Origin: DTYU01 sp040757355
Lineage (GTDB): Bacteria; Bacillota; Desulfotomaculia; Desulfotomaculales; Ammonificaceae
Direction of reading: 5' to 3'
Length of the DNA: 64,000 bases
Assembly: GCA_040757355.1 (NCBI GenBank)
Contig: JBFLWY010000001.1
Location: 48,559-112,558, forward strand
Position numbers and translations under genes: made by a program. Positions 1-8,040 of the stretch are shown here, piece after piece. The notes below the pieces were generated by a model that saw only the letters and a list, made by a program, of their open reading frames with translations, made no database searches and had not been told where the DNA came from. The first letter of the stretch is position 1; each line of letters begins with the position of its first letter.

Positions 1-233
1 TTAAGCCCAAAGGAAAGCCTCCTGTTCTCAATGTAAATGCTTCCGGCTAAAGTGACCCCAAAACTACCGGCTGCAACAACAGCGGCTGCGTATCCCTGAG
101 GCGTGGCGTGTGCCGGGGGACAACCGCAGGCAGGCCGTCTGACCCGCGGTTGATCGGGCAGACCCGGCGGAAACCGTTTTCGATATATTACCTGCCAGGA
201 TAAGAAAAGTTTACTGAAAACCTTGCTAACAAT
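1..233. other. Intergenic stretch without a gene
   Basis: I find no convincing reading frame here. The only structure seen is a small hairpin with a 9-bp stem, arms 137-146 and 155-163 (GTCTG-CCCG paired with CGGG-CAGAC, one bulged A), too isolated to name. The neighbouring gene beyond the left edge is not visible. Confidence 0.5.
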
Positions 234-280
234 AAAAAAACCCTACCGTCATGAATTCCTTTAATGTCTATCCGGCAGGG
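234..280 (-). terminator. Rho-independent terminator of the thioesterase gene
   Basis: Read on the minus strand, an 8-bp stem (arms 273-280 and 241-248, CCCTGCCG with CGGTAGGG, one G-T pair) with a 24-nt loop is followed by seven T at 234-240. It lies about 55 bp past the stop codon at 334, as expected for the end of that transcript. Confidence 0.75.
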
Positions 281-333
281 GTTTGAGGTCATACCTAAAA
301 TCTAATCCCATGGACCGGTTCTGTCAACCGTTT

Positions 334-741
334 TTATGCTTCCTGTATAACTTTGCTTTTTTGCTCGACACGCTCCATAAACCGTGATTCATCCACCAGG
401 ACGCGTTCGTGGCGGCCCCGCCCTACAGTCCCTTCCGCGTCGTAGGCTTCGACGGTGAAAACGAGACGGCGCCCGTCGCTCTCAACCAGTTCCGCTTTCG
501 CAAAGACCTCCATCCCCACGGGCGTAACAGCGGTGTGCTCGATTTCCACCTTCGTTCCGACAGATGTTTTTCCCCCCGGCAGCGAACCGTTCAGCGCCGC
601 CACCGCTGCGGCTTCCATCAGCGCGAGCAGCCGCGGTGTGGAAAGTACCCGTACCGTGCCGCTGCCCTGCATAACCGCGGTGTCTTCTTCGGACACTACC
701 ATGTGCGCCTCTCCCTTTAAGCCTTCTACGATGATAGACAT
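334..741 (-). CDS. FlK-like hotdog-fold acyl-CoA thioesterase
   Basis: A 135-residue single-domain protein of the fluoroacetyl-CoA thioesterase-like (FlK) hotdog family, expected to hydrolyse a small acyl-CoA in the cytoplasm. Seen: the family's early block with a TPRLLALMEAA helix, the central SVGTKVEIEHTAVTPVGMEV strand-helix region, and the late GRGRHERVLVD strand; the length matches the family. A longer frame starts at a GTG (756), but a ribosome site reading AAAGGGTGATC lies at the right distance from the ATG at 741, so I chose that. It is the last gene before a terminator and lies 39 bp downstream of the DnaQ-like gene, in the same direction. The substrate is unknown; the nearby acetate activation genes suggest a housekeeping role for short acyl-CoAs, which is inference. 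Confidence 0.8.
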   Translation of the reverse strand: MSIIVEGLKGEAHMVVSEEDTAVMQGSGTVRVLSTPRLLALMEAAAVAALNGSLPGGKTSVGTKVEIEHTAVTPVGMEVFAKAELVESDGRRLVFTVEAYDAEGTVGRGRHERVLVDESRFMERVEQKSKVIQEA

Positions 742-780
742 CTGTTGTTCGATCACCCTTTATCAGCCATATTATAAATG

Positions 781-1494
781 TTATTTAGAGAAGTAGAAAA
801 ACCCCCGGTACTGCAGGTAACCCCGCAGGTCTTTAAGTGTGTATATTCCGCACCCGGCCAGAATCGGGATAAGGCGCCAGAAGAGCCGGGCATGAATTAC
901 CGCGTCCCCGCGTGCGGAATGCCGTCCGTCGAGGGGCACTCCGTAAAATGCAGCCGCGTCGTCCAACTGGAACTCGTTCCAGGTTGGATTAAGTGCCCGG
1001 ACAACTGCGAGGACGTCAATCGCCGCTGACCGGTTGAGCTTGACCCCGGCGTTAAAGCGGAGGACGAGGTTCAGGAAAGAAAAGTCGAAATCGACGTTGA
1101 AACCGACGGGAACCCCCATAGTCAAAAAATCCAAAAAAGTAGGAAGGACATCTTCCACAGCCGGGGCATCCACAACATCCGCGCCGCTGATCCCGGTTAG
1201 TTGCGTGGTAAACGGGGGCAGCGGGCGTCCGGGGTTTACAAGCTGCTCATAGCTGGCGGAAATTCTTCCGGCTTCAAGCATCGCTGCACCGAGGGAAATA
1301 ATCCTGTCCCCCGCGAAAGGATGCAGTCCGGTGGTCTCGAGGTCGAAAGCCGTGTAAACCTGGTCGGCGAGCGGGACGGCTGCGTCCCAGCGCCTGTTCA
1401 GTTCCCGGACTATAACCGGCAGAAGTTTGCTCCCTTTTTTGCCGCCCAGTCTGACAGTCAAACCTCGGAACATACGGATTATCTGTTGCGCCAT
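781..1494 (-). CDS. DnaQ-family 3'-5' exonuclease
   Basis: A DEDDh exonuclease resembling the proofreading epsilon subunit and PolC exonuclease domain. Seen in order: ExoI motif FDLETTG, ExoII motif GFNVDFDFSFLN, and ExoIII motif HSARGDA with the catalytic His and Asp. A basic segment of about 40 residues precedes the domain. The frame is open to a TTG at 1527, but GGGGTG at 1501-1506 places the ribosome just ahead of the ATG at 1494, giving 237 residues. It follows the CNMP/CBS/nucleotidyltransferase gene with a gap of about 40 bp and is probably co-transcribed; this pairing is common in bacteria. Whether it trims DNA, RNA or a nucleotide signal cannot be told from sequence. Confidence 0.85.
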   Translation of the reverse strand: MAQQIIRMFRGLTVRLGGKKGSKLLPVIVRELNRRWDAAVPLADQVYTAFDLETTGLHPFAGDRIISLGAAMLEAGRISASYEQLVNPGRPLPPFTTQLTGISGADVVDAPAVEDVLPTFLDFLTMGVPVGFNVDFDFSFLNLVLRFNAGVKLNRSAAIDVLAVVRALNPTWNEFQLDDAAAFYGVPLDGRHSARGDAVIHARLFWRLIPILAGCGIYTLKDLRGYLQYRGFFYFSK

Positions 1495-1534
1495 TCTGTT
1501 CACCCCAGTATACTCACTTTTAGGCAATGCTTTT

Positions 1535-3442
1535 TCAGCTTACACGAAAACTCACTTTCGTCAGGTACTGCAACCGGGAGGCAACCGATAGCGTATCCCG
1601 GAGTGCATTTAGCTCCCGTCGGCTAAGCCGGCGGGGGTTTATGTAGTTGCCCGCTTCACGCCCGCTGCTCAGCCGCTGGAGGTTTTCGCGCAGCCTTAGC
1701 ATTAGTATGCTGTCGTAAGCCAGGCCGAAGACCTCGGCGTCTTCTTCACTGAAGACGTTTCGGTTAACCAGTTCCTTCAGGCGGTCAAAAGTTGAAGTGG
1801 CCTGTATACCTTCGCGTAACGCGAAAAGGCGGATACAGTCAACGAAGTGGATCAACACCGAGCGTTTGATATCGAGTTCGTCCTTGTGGAGCCCCGTCTT
1901 CTCTGTAACGACCTGTTTAAAGGGGTTGAGGGGTATCCTGTTGGCCAGCGCGTCCCGCGCCAGGAAGTGGAGGACCACAGGCTGGTCGGTCAACCACCGA
2001 ACGATTGATTCCCGCAGCGTTTCCGCGAGGGCGAACCGGCCGTAAACCGGGCGGAAGTCAAAGAAAATGGTCATCCGCCGGAGCCAGGTGCCGTCCGGCT
2101 CTATTATCCACATACGGACGGTCCGCAGCCACTCACTTAAGGATTGGCACCAGGCAGGGTTGTCGGCCATTACTTTTCCCTTACATGGTGCAAAGCCCAG
2201 GTGAACAAGACCCTGGACAACCTTTCCCCCTAACGCCAGGAAATACTCTTTAAAGGAGGCTTCCTGTTCCGGCGGCGGGGTCTCGTAAACGATGGCGTTG
2301 TCGAGATCCGTCCGCAGTATCTGCTCACGCCGGCCGCTGCTCCCCATCGTGAGCCAGCAGTACCCGCAAGGGGCGTGACCCTTCCCCTCCGCGTAAAGTT
2401 CGTCCTCCGCCAGCGAGAGGAGGCGCGCCGTAAGCCTGTCGTAGAGCTCCGAGACCAGGACGCCGGTTTCCGCTGCCGTCGCCTGGCCGGCAACCAGCCC
2501 AAAAACCAAGCGGTCGACTTGCTGCACGGCTGCTTCAAGCGCCTTCAGGTTTTTCGATCGCTCGATGGCGTTCACTGCGCTTAGGGCGTCGACGTTTTGT
2601 GTACGGACAAGGTCGGCAAGGGTAACCATTCCGGTCACCATACCGCGGTCAACCACAATAACGTGCTTTAACTGCCGCTGCACCATAGCCAACAGTGCTT
2701 CCTGAAAGAGCGCCGTAGGCGGGAGGACAATGGGATTAGGCTCCATGACCTCCCCCGCGCGCAACCGCTGCATACTGATGGGGTCATCTGCGAGCACTTT
2801 TCTAACCAGATCCTTTTCCGTAACGATCCCCACCGGGTCCCCGCCGCGGTCGACCACCACCACGGAACTGACTTGGCGGGTGCTCAAAAGCTGCGCCACC
2901 TCTTTTACCATATTTTCTTCGAAACAGGTGATTACCGGTGCGCTCATTATTTCGTAAAGCCGCTTGCGAAACGGCCGTTCAGGTTCCTGGCCCGCGAGGA
3001 GGCACTGCTCCCGGATTACACCGTCCCAGAGGTGCCGCATCCGTTCAGCAAGCATCTTGCTGAAGTATCCGGCGAAACCAGGGTTGGTGGCCATCAGCTC
3101 TTCAAAACAACGCCGGGAAACGAGGAGGCAACGCGTATCTTCGGCTGCCCGGGTGGAGGCGGGGTAGGTGCCGGTTGAGAAAAAGACCGTCTCGCCGAAA
3201 AACTCCGTCGGACGACGCAGGCTTACCACCCTTTCCTCTCCCGTGTCGGCGGGAAGAATAATTTCCACTATGCCCTCAATTACGATAAAGAGTACTTCCT
3301 GCGAAGGTTCACCCTGCCGGAAGACATAGGTCCCCTTCGGGTACATCCGAACCGCAAATTCGCGGGCGTGTTTCTGCAAGTCTTTGGTGCTGAGTTCTGA
3401 AAACAGGGGTGTTTCTTGTGCCAATGTGATTAACGCTTCCAC
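1535..3442 (-). CDS. CNMP-CBS-DUF294 nucleotidyltransferase signalling protein
   Basis: A 635-residue cytoplasmic regulator with three parts. Residues about 10-125 form a cyclic-nucleotide-binding (CNMP) fold (RMYPKGTYVFRQGEPS, RRPTEFFGE). Residues about 165-285 carry two CBS motifs (VVVVDRGGDPVGIVTEKDL and VIVVDRGMVTGMVTLADL), expected to bind adenylates. The rest is a DUF294/GlnD-like nucleotidyltransferase (GSSGRREQILRTDLDNAIV, with the GS motif and metal-binding Asp pair) plus its helical C-terminal domain. The start is GTG, with a G-rich ribosome site upstream. It lies immediately downstream of actP, separated by a hairpin, and upstream of the DnaQ gene. In other bacteria this architecture is often next to acetate symporters, so a regulatory role in acetate or energy metabolism is plausible but inferred. 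Confidence 0.88.
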   Translation of the reverse strand: MEALITLAQETPLFSELSTKDLQKHAREFAVRMYPKGTYVFRQGEPSQEVLFIVIEGIVEIILPADTGEERVVSLRRPTEFFGETVFFSTGTYPASTRAAEDTRCLLVSRRCFEELMATNPGFAGYFSKMLAERMRHLWDGVIREQCLLAGQEPERPFRKRLYEIMSAPVITCFEENMVKEVAQLLSTRQVSSVVVVDRGGDPVGIVTEKDLVRKVLADDPISMQRLRAGEVMEPNPIVLPPTALFQEALLAMVQRQLKHVIVVDRGMVTGMVTLADLVRTQNVDALSAVNAIERSKNLKALEAAVQQVDRLVFGLVAGQATAAETGVLVSELYDRLTARLLSLAEDELYAEGKGHAPCGYCWLTMGSSGRREQILRTDLDNAIVYETPPPEQEASFKEYFLALGGKVVQGLVHLGFAPCKGKVMADNPAWCQSLSEWLRTVRMWIIEPDGTWLRRMTIFFDFRPVYGRFALAETLRESIVRWLTDQPVVLHFLARDALANRIPLNPFKQVVTEKTGLHKDELDIKRSVLIHFVDCIRLFALREGIQATSTFDRLKELVNRNVFSEEDAEVFGLAYDSILMLRLRENLQRLSSGREAGNYINPRRLSRRELNALRDTLSVASRLQYLTKVSFRVS

Positions 3443-3483
3443 GGGTAGTTCCCCCCCGAACGGCGGCCTGTGGGTTAGAAAGC

Positions 3484-3510
3484 GCCGGGCCCACGAAAAA
3501 AGGGCCCGGC
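3484..3510 (-). terminator. GC-rich hairpin between actP and the CNMP-CBS gene
   Basis: A perfect 9-bp stem (arms 3484-3492 and 3502-3510, GCCGGGCCC and GGGCCCGGC) with a 9-nt A-rich loop. No good T tract follows on the minus strand, so it may be a weak terminator or an mRNA stabiliser that separates actP from the downstream genes. Confidence 0.5.
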
Positions 3511-3546
3511 TTTGGCAGTCAAACCCTGAAGAACGAGGTCACCGAT

Positions 3547-5085
3547 TTATTCCGCTCCCACGGCCAGGTAAGTCCTTGTCCGCTGGTCTGAAAACTTCTG
3601 CTCCGCCTCTTTTTCTGCGGACAGCAGCGAAACCACAAAGGCGGTCACAAAACTCGCGGTCATTGATACGATGGCCGGGTTCTTAAGCGGGAAAATGGCC
3701 GTCTGGTTTTTGAACACGTCAACCCAGACCGTAGGGCTTAAGACAATCAAAACCGTGGCAAGCACAGCCCCGACAATGATTGAAGCGGTAGCGCCTACGG
3801 TAGTGAGCTTCTTCCAGGTAATCGACAGCAGCAGGGCAGGGAAGTTCGCACTGCAGGCGACGGCGAAGGCAAGCCCTACCATAAAGGCGACGTTTTGCCC
3901 TTTGAATACGATGCCGAGTATGATGGCGAGAAGTCCGACGAAAATGGTAGCGACCTTTGCCACCTTAACCTGTTCCCACTCGGTGGCCTGACCGCGCTTA
4001 ACCACGTTGACATAGATGTCGTGCGAGAGTGCGGAGGCCCCGGCGAGGGTCAAGCCTGCGACGACCGCCAGGATGGTGGCGAAGGCCACCGCGGCGATGA
4101 ACCCGAGGAACGGCGTGCCGCCGAGATACTCGGAAAGCAAGAGCGCCGCCATGTTACCGCCCTTGTCAACGCTTGTTATTACCTCACGGCCGACCAGAAC
4201 CGAGGCGCCGAAACCGACAAGCGGGATTATGCAATAGAAGTACCCGATAAACCCGGTGGCCCAGCCCACCGACTTGCGCGCTTCCTTTGCGTCGGGTACG
4301 GTATAGAACCGCATTAAAATGTGCGGAAGCCCTAAAAGTCCGAACATCAGGGCGAGACCCAGCGAGACGGCGTCAAGCGGGTCGGTGATCAGTTTACCGG
4401 GCTCGAGCGAGGCCTGGCTGTATGCCGCAGCAACGGCACTGTAAAGTTGACCGGGGCTGAAGTTAAACTGCGCCATGGTCAAGACCATCAGTATCGTAAC
4501 GCCGCCGAGCAATAAGCAAGCTTTGATTATCTGCACCCAGGTGGTGGCGATCATACCCCCGAAAAGTACATATATCAGCATTACCACGCCGACAATAACA
4601 ATTGCCGTTTCATATGAAATGCCGAACATAAGTTTAATAAGGTTGCCGGCACCGACCATTTGCGCGATTGTATAGAGCAGAACGGTAAGGATGCTGCCTA
4701 TCGCCGCAGCGATCCGGATCGGCCGCTGGCGGAGGCGGTAAGCAACGACATCGGCGAAGGTAAATTTCCCAAGGTTCCGCAACGGTTCCGCGATCAGGAA
4801 AAGCAAGACCGGCCACCCGACAAGCCAACCCGTGGCGTAGATCATCCCGTCAAACCCGCTTAAGGACACCAGACCCGCAATGCCAAGGAATGAAGCCGCA
4901 CTCATGTAGTCGCCACCGAGCGCAAGTCCGTTCTGGAAAGCCGTGACGCTGCGCGCTGCGGCATAATACTCGGTGGTGGTCTTTGTCCTTTTAGCGGCCC
5001 AGTAGGTTATTAAAAGAGAAACAGCGACGAAGGTAAGAAAAAAGGTTATCCCCAAAACAGTGGGTTCACCCAAGGAACTGTTCAT
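3547..5085 (-). CDS. actP: Acetate/cation symporter (sodium:solute symporter family)
   Basis: A 512-residue inner-membrane symporter of the SSF family, ActP branch, which takes up acetate with a cation. Seen: 13 or so hydrophobic segments, the SSF signatures TTEYYAAARSVTAFQNGLALGGDYMSAA-type region near residues 38-65, and the conserved block around residues 180-200. Length is close to that of E. coli ActP. The ATG at 5085 has GGGGAGG upstream. It follows a DUF485 gene by 18 bp, and acs lies upstream in the same direction, giving the usual acs-yjcH-actP order. Together they import acetate and activate it to acetyl-CoA. I am confident of the family; glycolate or propionate as extra substrates cannot be excluded. 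Confidence 0.93.
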   Translation of the reverse strand: MNSSLGEPTVLGITFFLTFVAVSLLITYWAAKRTKTTTEYYAAARSVTAFQNGLALGGDYMSAASFLGIAGLVSLSGFDGMIYATGWLVGWPVLLFLIAEPLRNLGKFTFADVVAYRLRQRPIRIAAAIGSILTVLLYTIAQMVGAGNLIKLMFGISYETAIVIVGVVMLIYVLFGGMIATTWVQIIKACLLLGGVTILMVLTMAQFNFSPGQLYSAVAAAYSQASLEPGKLITDPLDAVSLGLALMFGLLGLPHILMRFYTVPDAKEARKSVGWATGFIGYFYCIIPLVGFGASVLVGREVITSVDKGGNMAALLLSEYLGGTPFLGFIAAVAFATILAVVAGLTLAGASALSHDIYVNVVKRGQATEWEQVKVAKVATIFVGLLAIILGIVFKGQNVAFMVGLAFAVACSANFPALLLSITWKKLTTVGATASIIVGAVLATVLIVLSPTVWVDVFKNQTAIFPLKNPAIVSMTASFVTAFVVSLLSAEKEAEQKFSDQRTRTYLAVGAE

Positions 5086-5103
5086 CAGTGCGTCCTCCCC
5101 TTT

Positions 5104-5409
5104 CTATCTCTCGTGGAGCGTTCTTATCAGCGATGCAACCTTTTTGTCGTATTGGGTATTAGCCCACGCGATGTACACGAGGGTCAATATAAAAGAGATA
5201 ATAATTACCAGGACGGCCAGCGGAATGCCGAGAGTGGTGGTCTCGCCGATCTTTGTGGCAAGGGTTTCCCTGGAGAGACCGACCAGCAGAATGAACCCGT
5301 AGTAGGTGACAAATACAAGAAGCGTCAGTATACCAGCTACAACCCACCTCATGGTCACGAGCTGTTTGAATTCTAGCGATTCCTCAACAGGCTCTTTGGC
5401 GTTACCCAT
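5104..5409 (-). CDS. DUF485 (YjcH-like) membrane protein
   Basis: A 101-residue protein with two transmembrane helices (about residues 21-43 and 60-83), belonging to DUF485, the small partner of ActP-type symporters. The frame extends to a GTG at 5463, but GGGGAGGGG directly before the ATG at 5409 decides the start. It sits between acs (87 bp upstream) and actP (18 bp downstream), the standard order. Its exact role is not established in the family; it probably assists symporter assembly or activity. Confidence 0.88.
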   Translation of the reverse strand: MGNAKEPVEESLEFKQLVTMRWVVAGILTLLVFVTYYGFILLVGLSRETLATKIGETTTLGIPLAVLVIIISFILTLVYIAWANTQYDKKVASLIRTLHER

Positions 5410-5496
5410 AACATCCCCTCCCCAATTCACATTTTTGGTATTGGCCCGGACTACCGTATGCAAACCGGGCCGGATTGAATGTCTGAATTAAAGGTC

Positions 5497-7485
5497 TTAC
5501 GCTTCACGCGACTCGTACTTCTGTTTTAATTCCGTTATTACTGCAGGATCAGCCAGCGTTGTAGTATCCCCGAGGACCCTTCCTTCCGCGATGTCCCGCA
5601 ACAGGCGCCGCATTATTTTGCCGCTGCGTGTTTTCGGCAACTCCGCGGTGAGGAACACATCATCCGGCCGCGCGATCGCGCCGATTTTTTTACTGACGTG
5701 TGCCTTGAGCTCGTTTTCGATCTCCTTGAAGCTCCTCTTGGCCGATTTGAGTTCCTGGAAGGCCCGCGCCTTTAAGGTTACGAATGCCGCTACGGCCTGG
5801 CCTTTTATCTCGTGGTCTTTGCCGATAACTGCGGCCTCCGCCACTGTCGGATGGTCGACCAGGGCGCTCTCCACCTCCATGGTGCTGAGGCGGTGTCCGG
5901 CGACGTTGATCACATCGTCTACACGTCCGAGCATCCAGTAGTAGTTGTGGTAGTCGCGCTTTGCGCCGTCGCCCGCGAAGTAGAAGCCTTTGTCCTTGAA
6001 CTTGGCCCAGTAGGTATCAATGTACCGCTGATCGTCGCCGTAAATGGTCCGCAGCATCGCCGGCCAGGGCTCTTTTAGCACCAGGAGCCCCCCATGGCCG
6101 AGGAGCACCGGGTTGCCCTTCTGGTCCACTATGTCTGCCTCAATGCCCGGCAGCGGTACGGTTGCGGAACCCGGTTTCAAGGGTGTGATCCCGGGCAGCG
6201 GGCTGATCATGATCATCCCGGTTTCCGTCTGCCACCAGGTATCAACTATGGGGCAGCGCTTGCCGCCTATGTTTTCGTAATACCACATCCAGGCTTCGGG
6301 ATTGATCGGCTCGCCAACCGTTCCGAGCAGCCTTAGGGTCGAGAGGTCGTGCTTGGCCGGCCAGGCGCGCCCCCACTTCATGAATGCCCGGATGGCCGTG
6401 GGCGCGGTATAAAAAACGGTCACCCCGTAGTTTTTAATTATTTGCCAGAACCGGTCCTGTTCCGGCCAGTCGGGCGCGCCCTCATACATAAGGGTGGTCG
6501 CCCCGTTGGCCAGGGGGCCGTACAATACGTAACTGTGGCCGGTTATCCAGCCGATGTCGGCGGTACACCAGTAAACGTCGCTGTCCTTGATGTCGAAAAC
6601 CATGTGGTGGGTGGTGGAGACGCCGACCAAGTAGCCGCCCGTCGTATGCACGACTCCTTTGGGCTTGCCCGTTGTGCCGCTGGTGTACAGGATAAAAAGC
6701 ATGTGCTCACTGTCGAGTTCGGCGGCAGGACAACCGATTTCCGCGGCGGCCATGGCTTCGTGGTACCAGATATCGCGTTCCGGGTGCATTGTGATCTCCC
6801 GGTTGGTACGCTGGACGACGATAACCTTTTCAATGCTCGGTGTTTCTTTTAAGGCTTCGTCCGCATTCCTTTTCAACGGGATGTTCCTCCCGCGCCGCCA
6901 GCCGCCGTCCGCGGTAACCAGTACTTTTGCCCCCGCGTCGTTTATCCGGTCGCGCAAGGCTTCCGCGCTGAAACCGCCGAACACCACGCTGTGCGGAGCG
7001 CCGATCCGGGCGCAGGCCAGCATGGCAACGGCCAGCTCGGGAATCATCGGCAGGTATATGGCTACGCGGTCGCCGGTTCTAACACCGAGTCCTTTCAACA
7101 CGTTGGCGAATTTCGTTACCTCGCGGTATAGGTCCCAGTAAGTAAGCGTACGGGCGTCGCCGGGTTCACCTTCAAAGATGATGGCTGCTTTGTTCCGTCG
7201 CCAGGTTTTTAAGTGCCGGTCGACACAGTTGTAACAGGCGTTCAGTCTTCCGTTGACGAACCATTTGGCAAAAGGAAAGTCCCATTCCAAGACCTTATCC
7301 CATTTTTGGAACCAGTCCAGCCGTTCCGCCTGCATTGCCCAGTACAACTTGGAATTTGCACGGGCTTCCGCATAGATCTCCTTTCCCTTCACATTTGCCT
7401 GCTTGGCGAATTCCTCCGGAGGGTAGAATATTCTCTCTTCCTCAAGCAGGGTGTCGATAGTTGGTGATTCTTTCGCCACGCTCAT
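5497..7485 (-). CDS. acs: Acetyl-CoA synthetase (AMP-forming)
   Basis: A 662-residue ANL-family enzyme converting acetate, ATP and CoA to acetyl-CoA, AMP and PPi. Seen: the N-terminal ACAS domain (FPFAKWFVNGRLNACYNCVDRH), the P-loop YTSGTTGKPKGVVHTT, the acetate-pocket region DTWWQTETGM, the hinge motif YYWMLGRVDDVINVAGHRL, and PKTRSGKIMRR with the lysine that is acetylated in well-studied homologues. Full family length. The ribosome site GGGGAGG abuts the ATG at 7485 with no spacing, so the GTG two codons later (7479), at proper spacing, may be the true start. It heads the acs-DUF485-actP operon. The cell can use or scavenge acetate, or run the route in reverse in syntrophic metabolism (inference). 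Confidence 0.95.
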   Translation of the reverse strand: MSVAKESPTIDTLLEEERIFYPPEEFAKQANVKGKEIYAEARANSKLYWAMQAERLDWFQKWDKVLEWDFPFAKWFVNGRLNACYNCVDRHLKTWRRNKAAIIFEGEPGDARTLTYWDLYREVTKFANVLKGLGVRTGDRVAIYLPMIPELAVAMLACARIGAPHSVVFGGFSAEALRDRINDAGAKVLVTADGGWRRGRNIPLKRNADEALKETPSIEKVIVVQRTNREITMHPERDIWYHEAMAAAEIGCPAAELDSEHMLFILYTSGTTGKPKGVVHTTGGYLVGVSTTHHMVFDIKDSDVYWCTADIGWITGHSYVLYGPLANGATTLMYEGAPDWPEQDRFWQIIKNYGVTVFYTAPTAIRAFMKWGRAWPAKHDLSTLRLLGTVGEPINPEAWMWYYENIGGKRCPIVDTWWQTETGMIMISPLPGITPLKPGSATVPLPGIEADIVDQKGNPVLLGHGGLLVLKEPWPAMLRTIYGDDQRYIDTYWAKFKDKGFYFAGDGAKRDYHNYYWMLGRVDDVINVAGHRLSTMEVESALVDHPTVAEAAVIGKDHEIKGQAVAAFVTLKARAFQELKSAKRSFKEIENELKAHVSKKIGAIARPDDVFLTAELPKTRSGKIMRRLLRDIAEGRVLGDTTTLADPAVITELKQKYESREA

Positions 7486-8040
7486 CCTCCCCTCAAACCT
7501 TGTACCTTAAATTTGTACCGTAATGTGGAACCATGTGCCATTAATATAAAACCGGAGAGGGTGAAGGAAAAGTAAATCGCCATCAATTGCAACGGTACCA
7601 CAGCGAAAGGTAGAAAAACTAATCCAACCGGAATTACGAACTGTAGTTTCACGATACGAAACAATATAGCGGGGGGTTGGAAAACCGTCCTGTTTACAAG
7701 CGCGACTAAGAAGAGTCATTTACAGATGAGTGGCCCATGTCCGGCATGCAGCGAGCGGTCGGTGAACAGGGCTTAACCGTAATGCCTTGCCGACTTAACT
7801 TGCCGACGCCATACCGGCTTGGTTCAGAACAAACCACGGATTTTAGAGGTCAGAGGCAGGAGGTCAGAAGTCGGATATTCAAGGTAGGAATTCGAAAGGC
7901 GAATTCCTATAAGTAATCTTGCCTCAGACTTCCTGCCTCTAACTTCTGTTACCGCCGTGTCCGCGTTAGCCGGCACTCCCCAGCACTCAGAGTAGGAATT
8001 GAGCTTCGCAGGATAAATGGCGCATGTGAAAAACTAATGT
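7486..8040. other. Intergenic region with hairpin repeats
   Basis: About 555 bp with no credible gene. It contains a near-palindrome centred on a perfect 10-bp stem (TAGGAATTCG at 7885-7894 with its complement at 7900-7909), flanked by imperfectly complementary purine/pyrimidine arms AGAGGCAGGA (about 7854) and TCCTGCCTCT (about 7932). Its right end, 7975-8032, is a repeat shared with 23759-23816. The promoter of acs must lie within the first 150 bp but I could not fix it. Confidence 0.55.
7975..8032. repeat. 58-bp dispersed repeat, copy 1
   Basis: This segment matches 23759-23816 at all but four of 58 positions and starts with the CCCCAGCACTCAG terminus also found in the CAGCACTCA palindrome family. 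Both copies lie in non-coding DNA just beside gene ends. No reading frame is conserved beyond a few codons. Confidence 0.8.

Noticed and set aside
1..333. Riboswitch or T-box near the left edge
   Set aside because: Only one small hairpin (137-163) and the terminator are seen, with no conserved motif and no downstream gene in the right direction.
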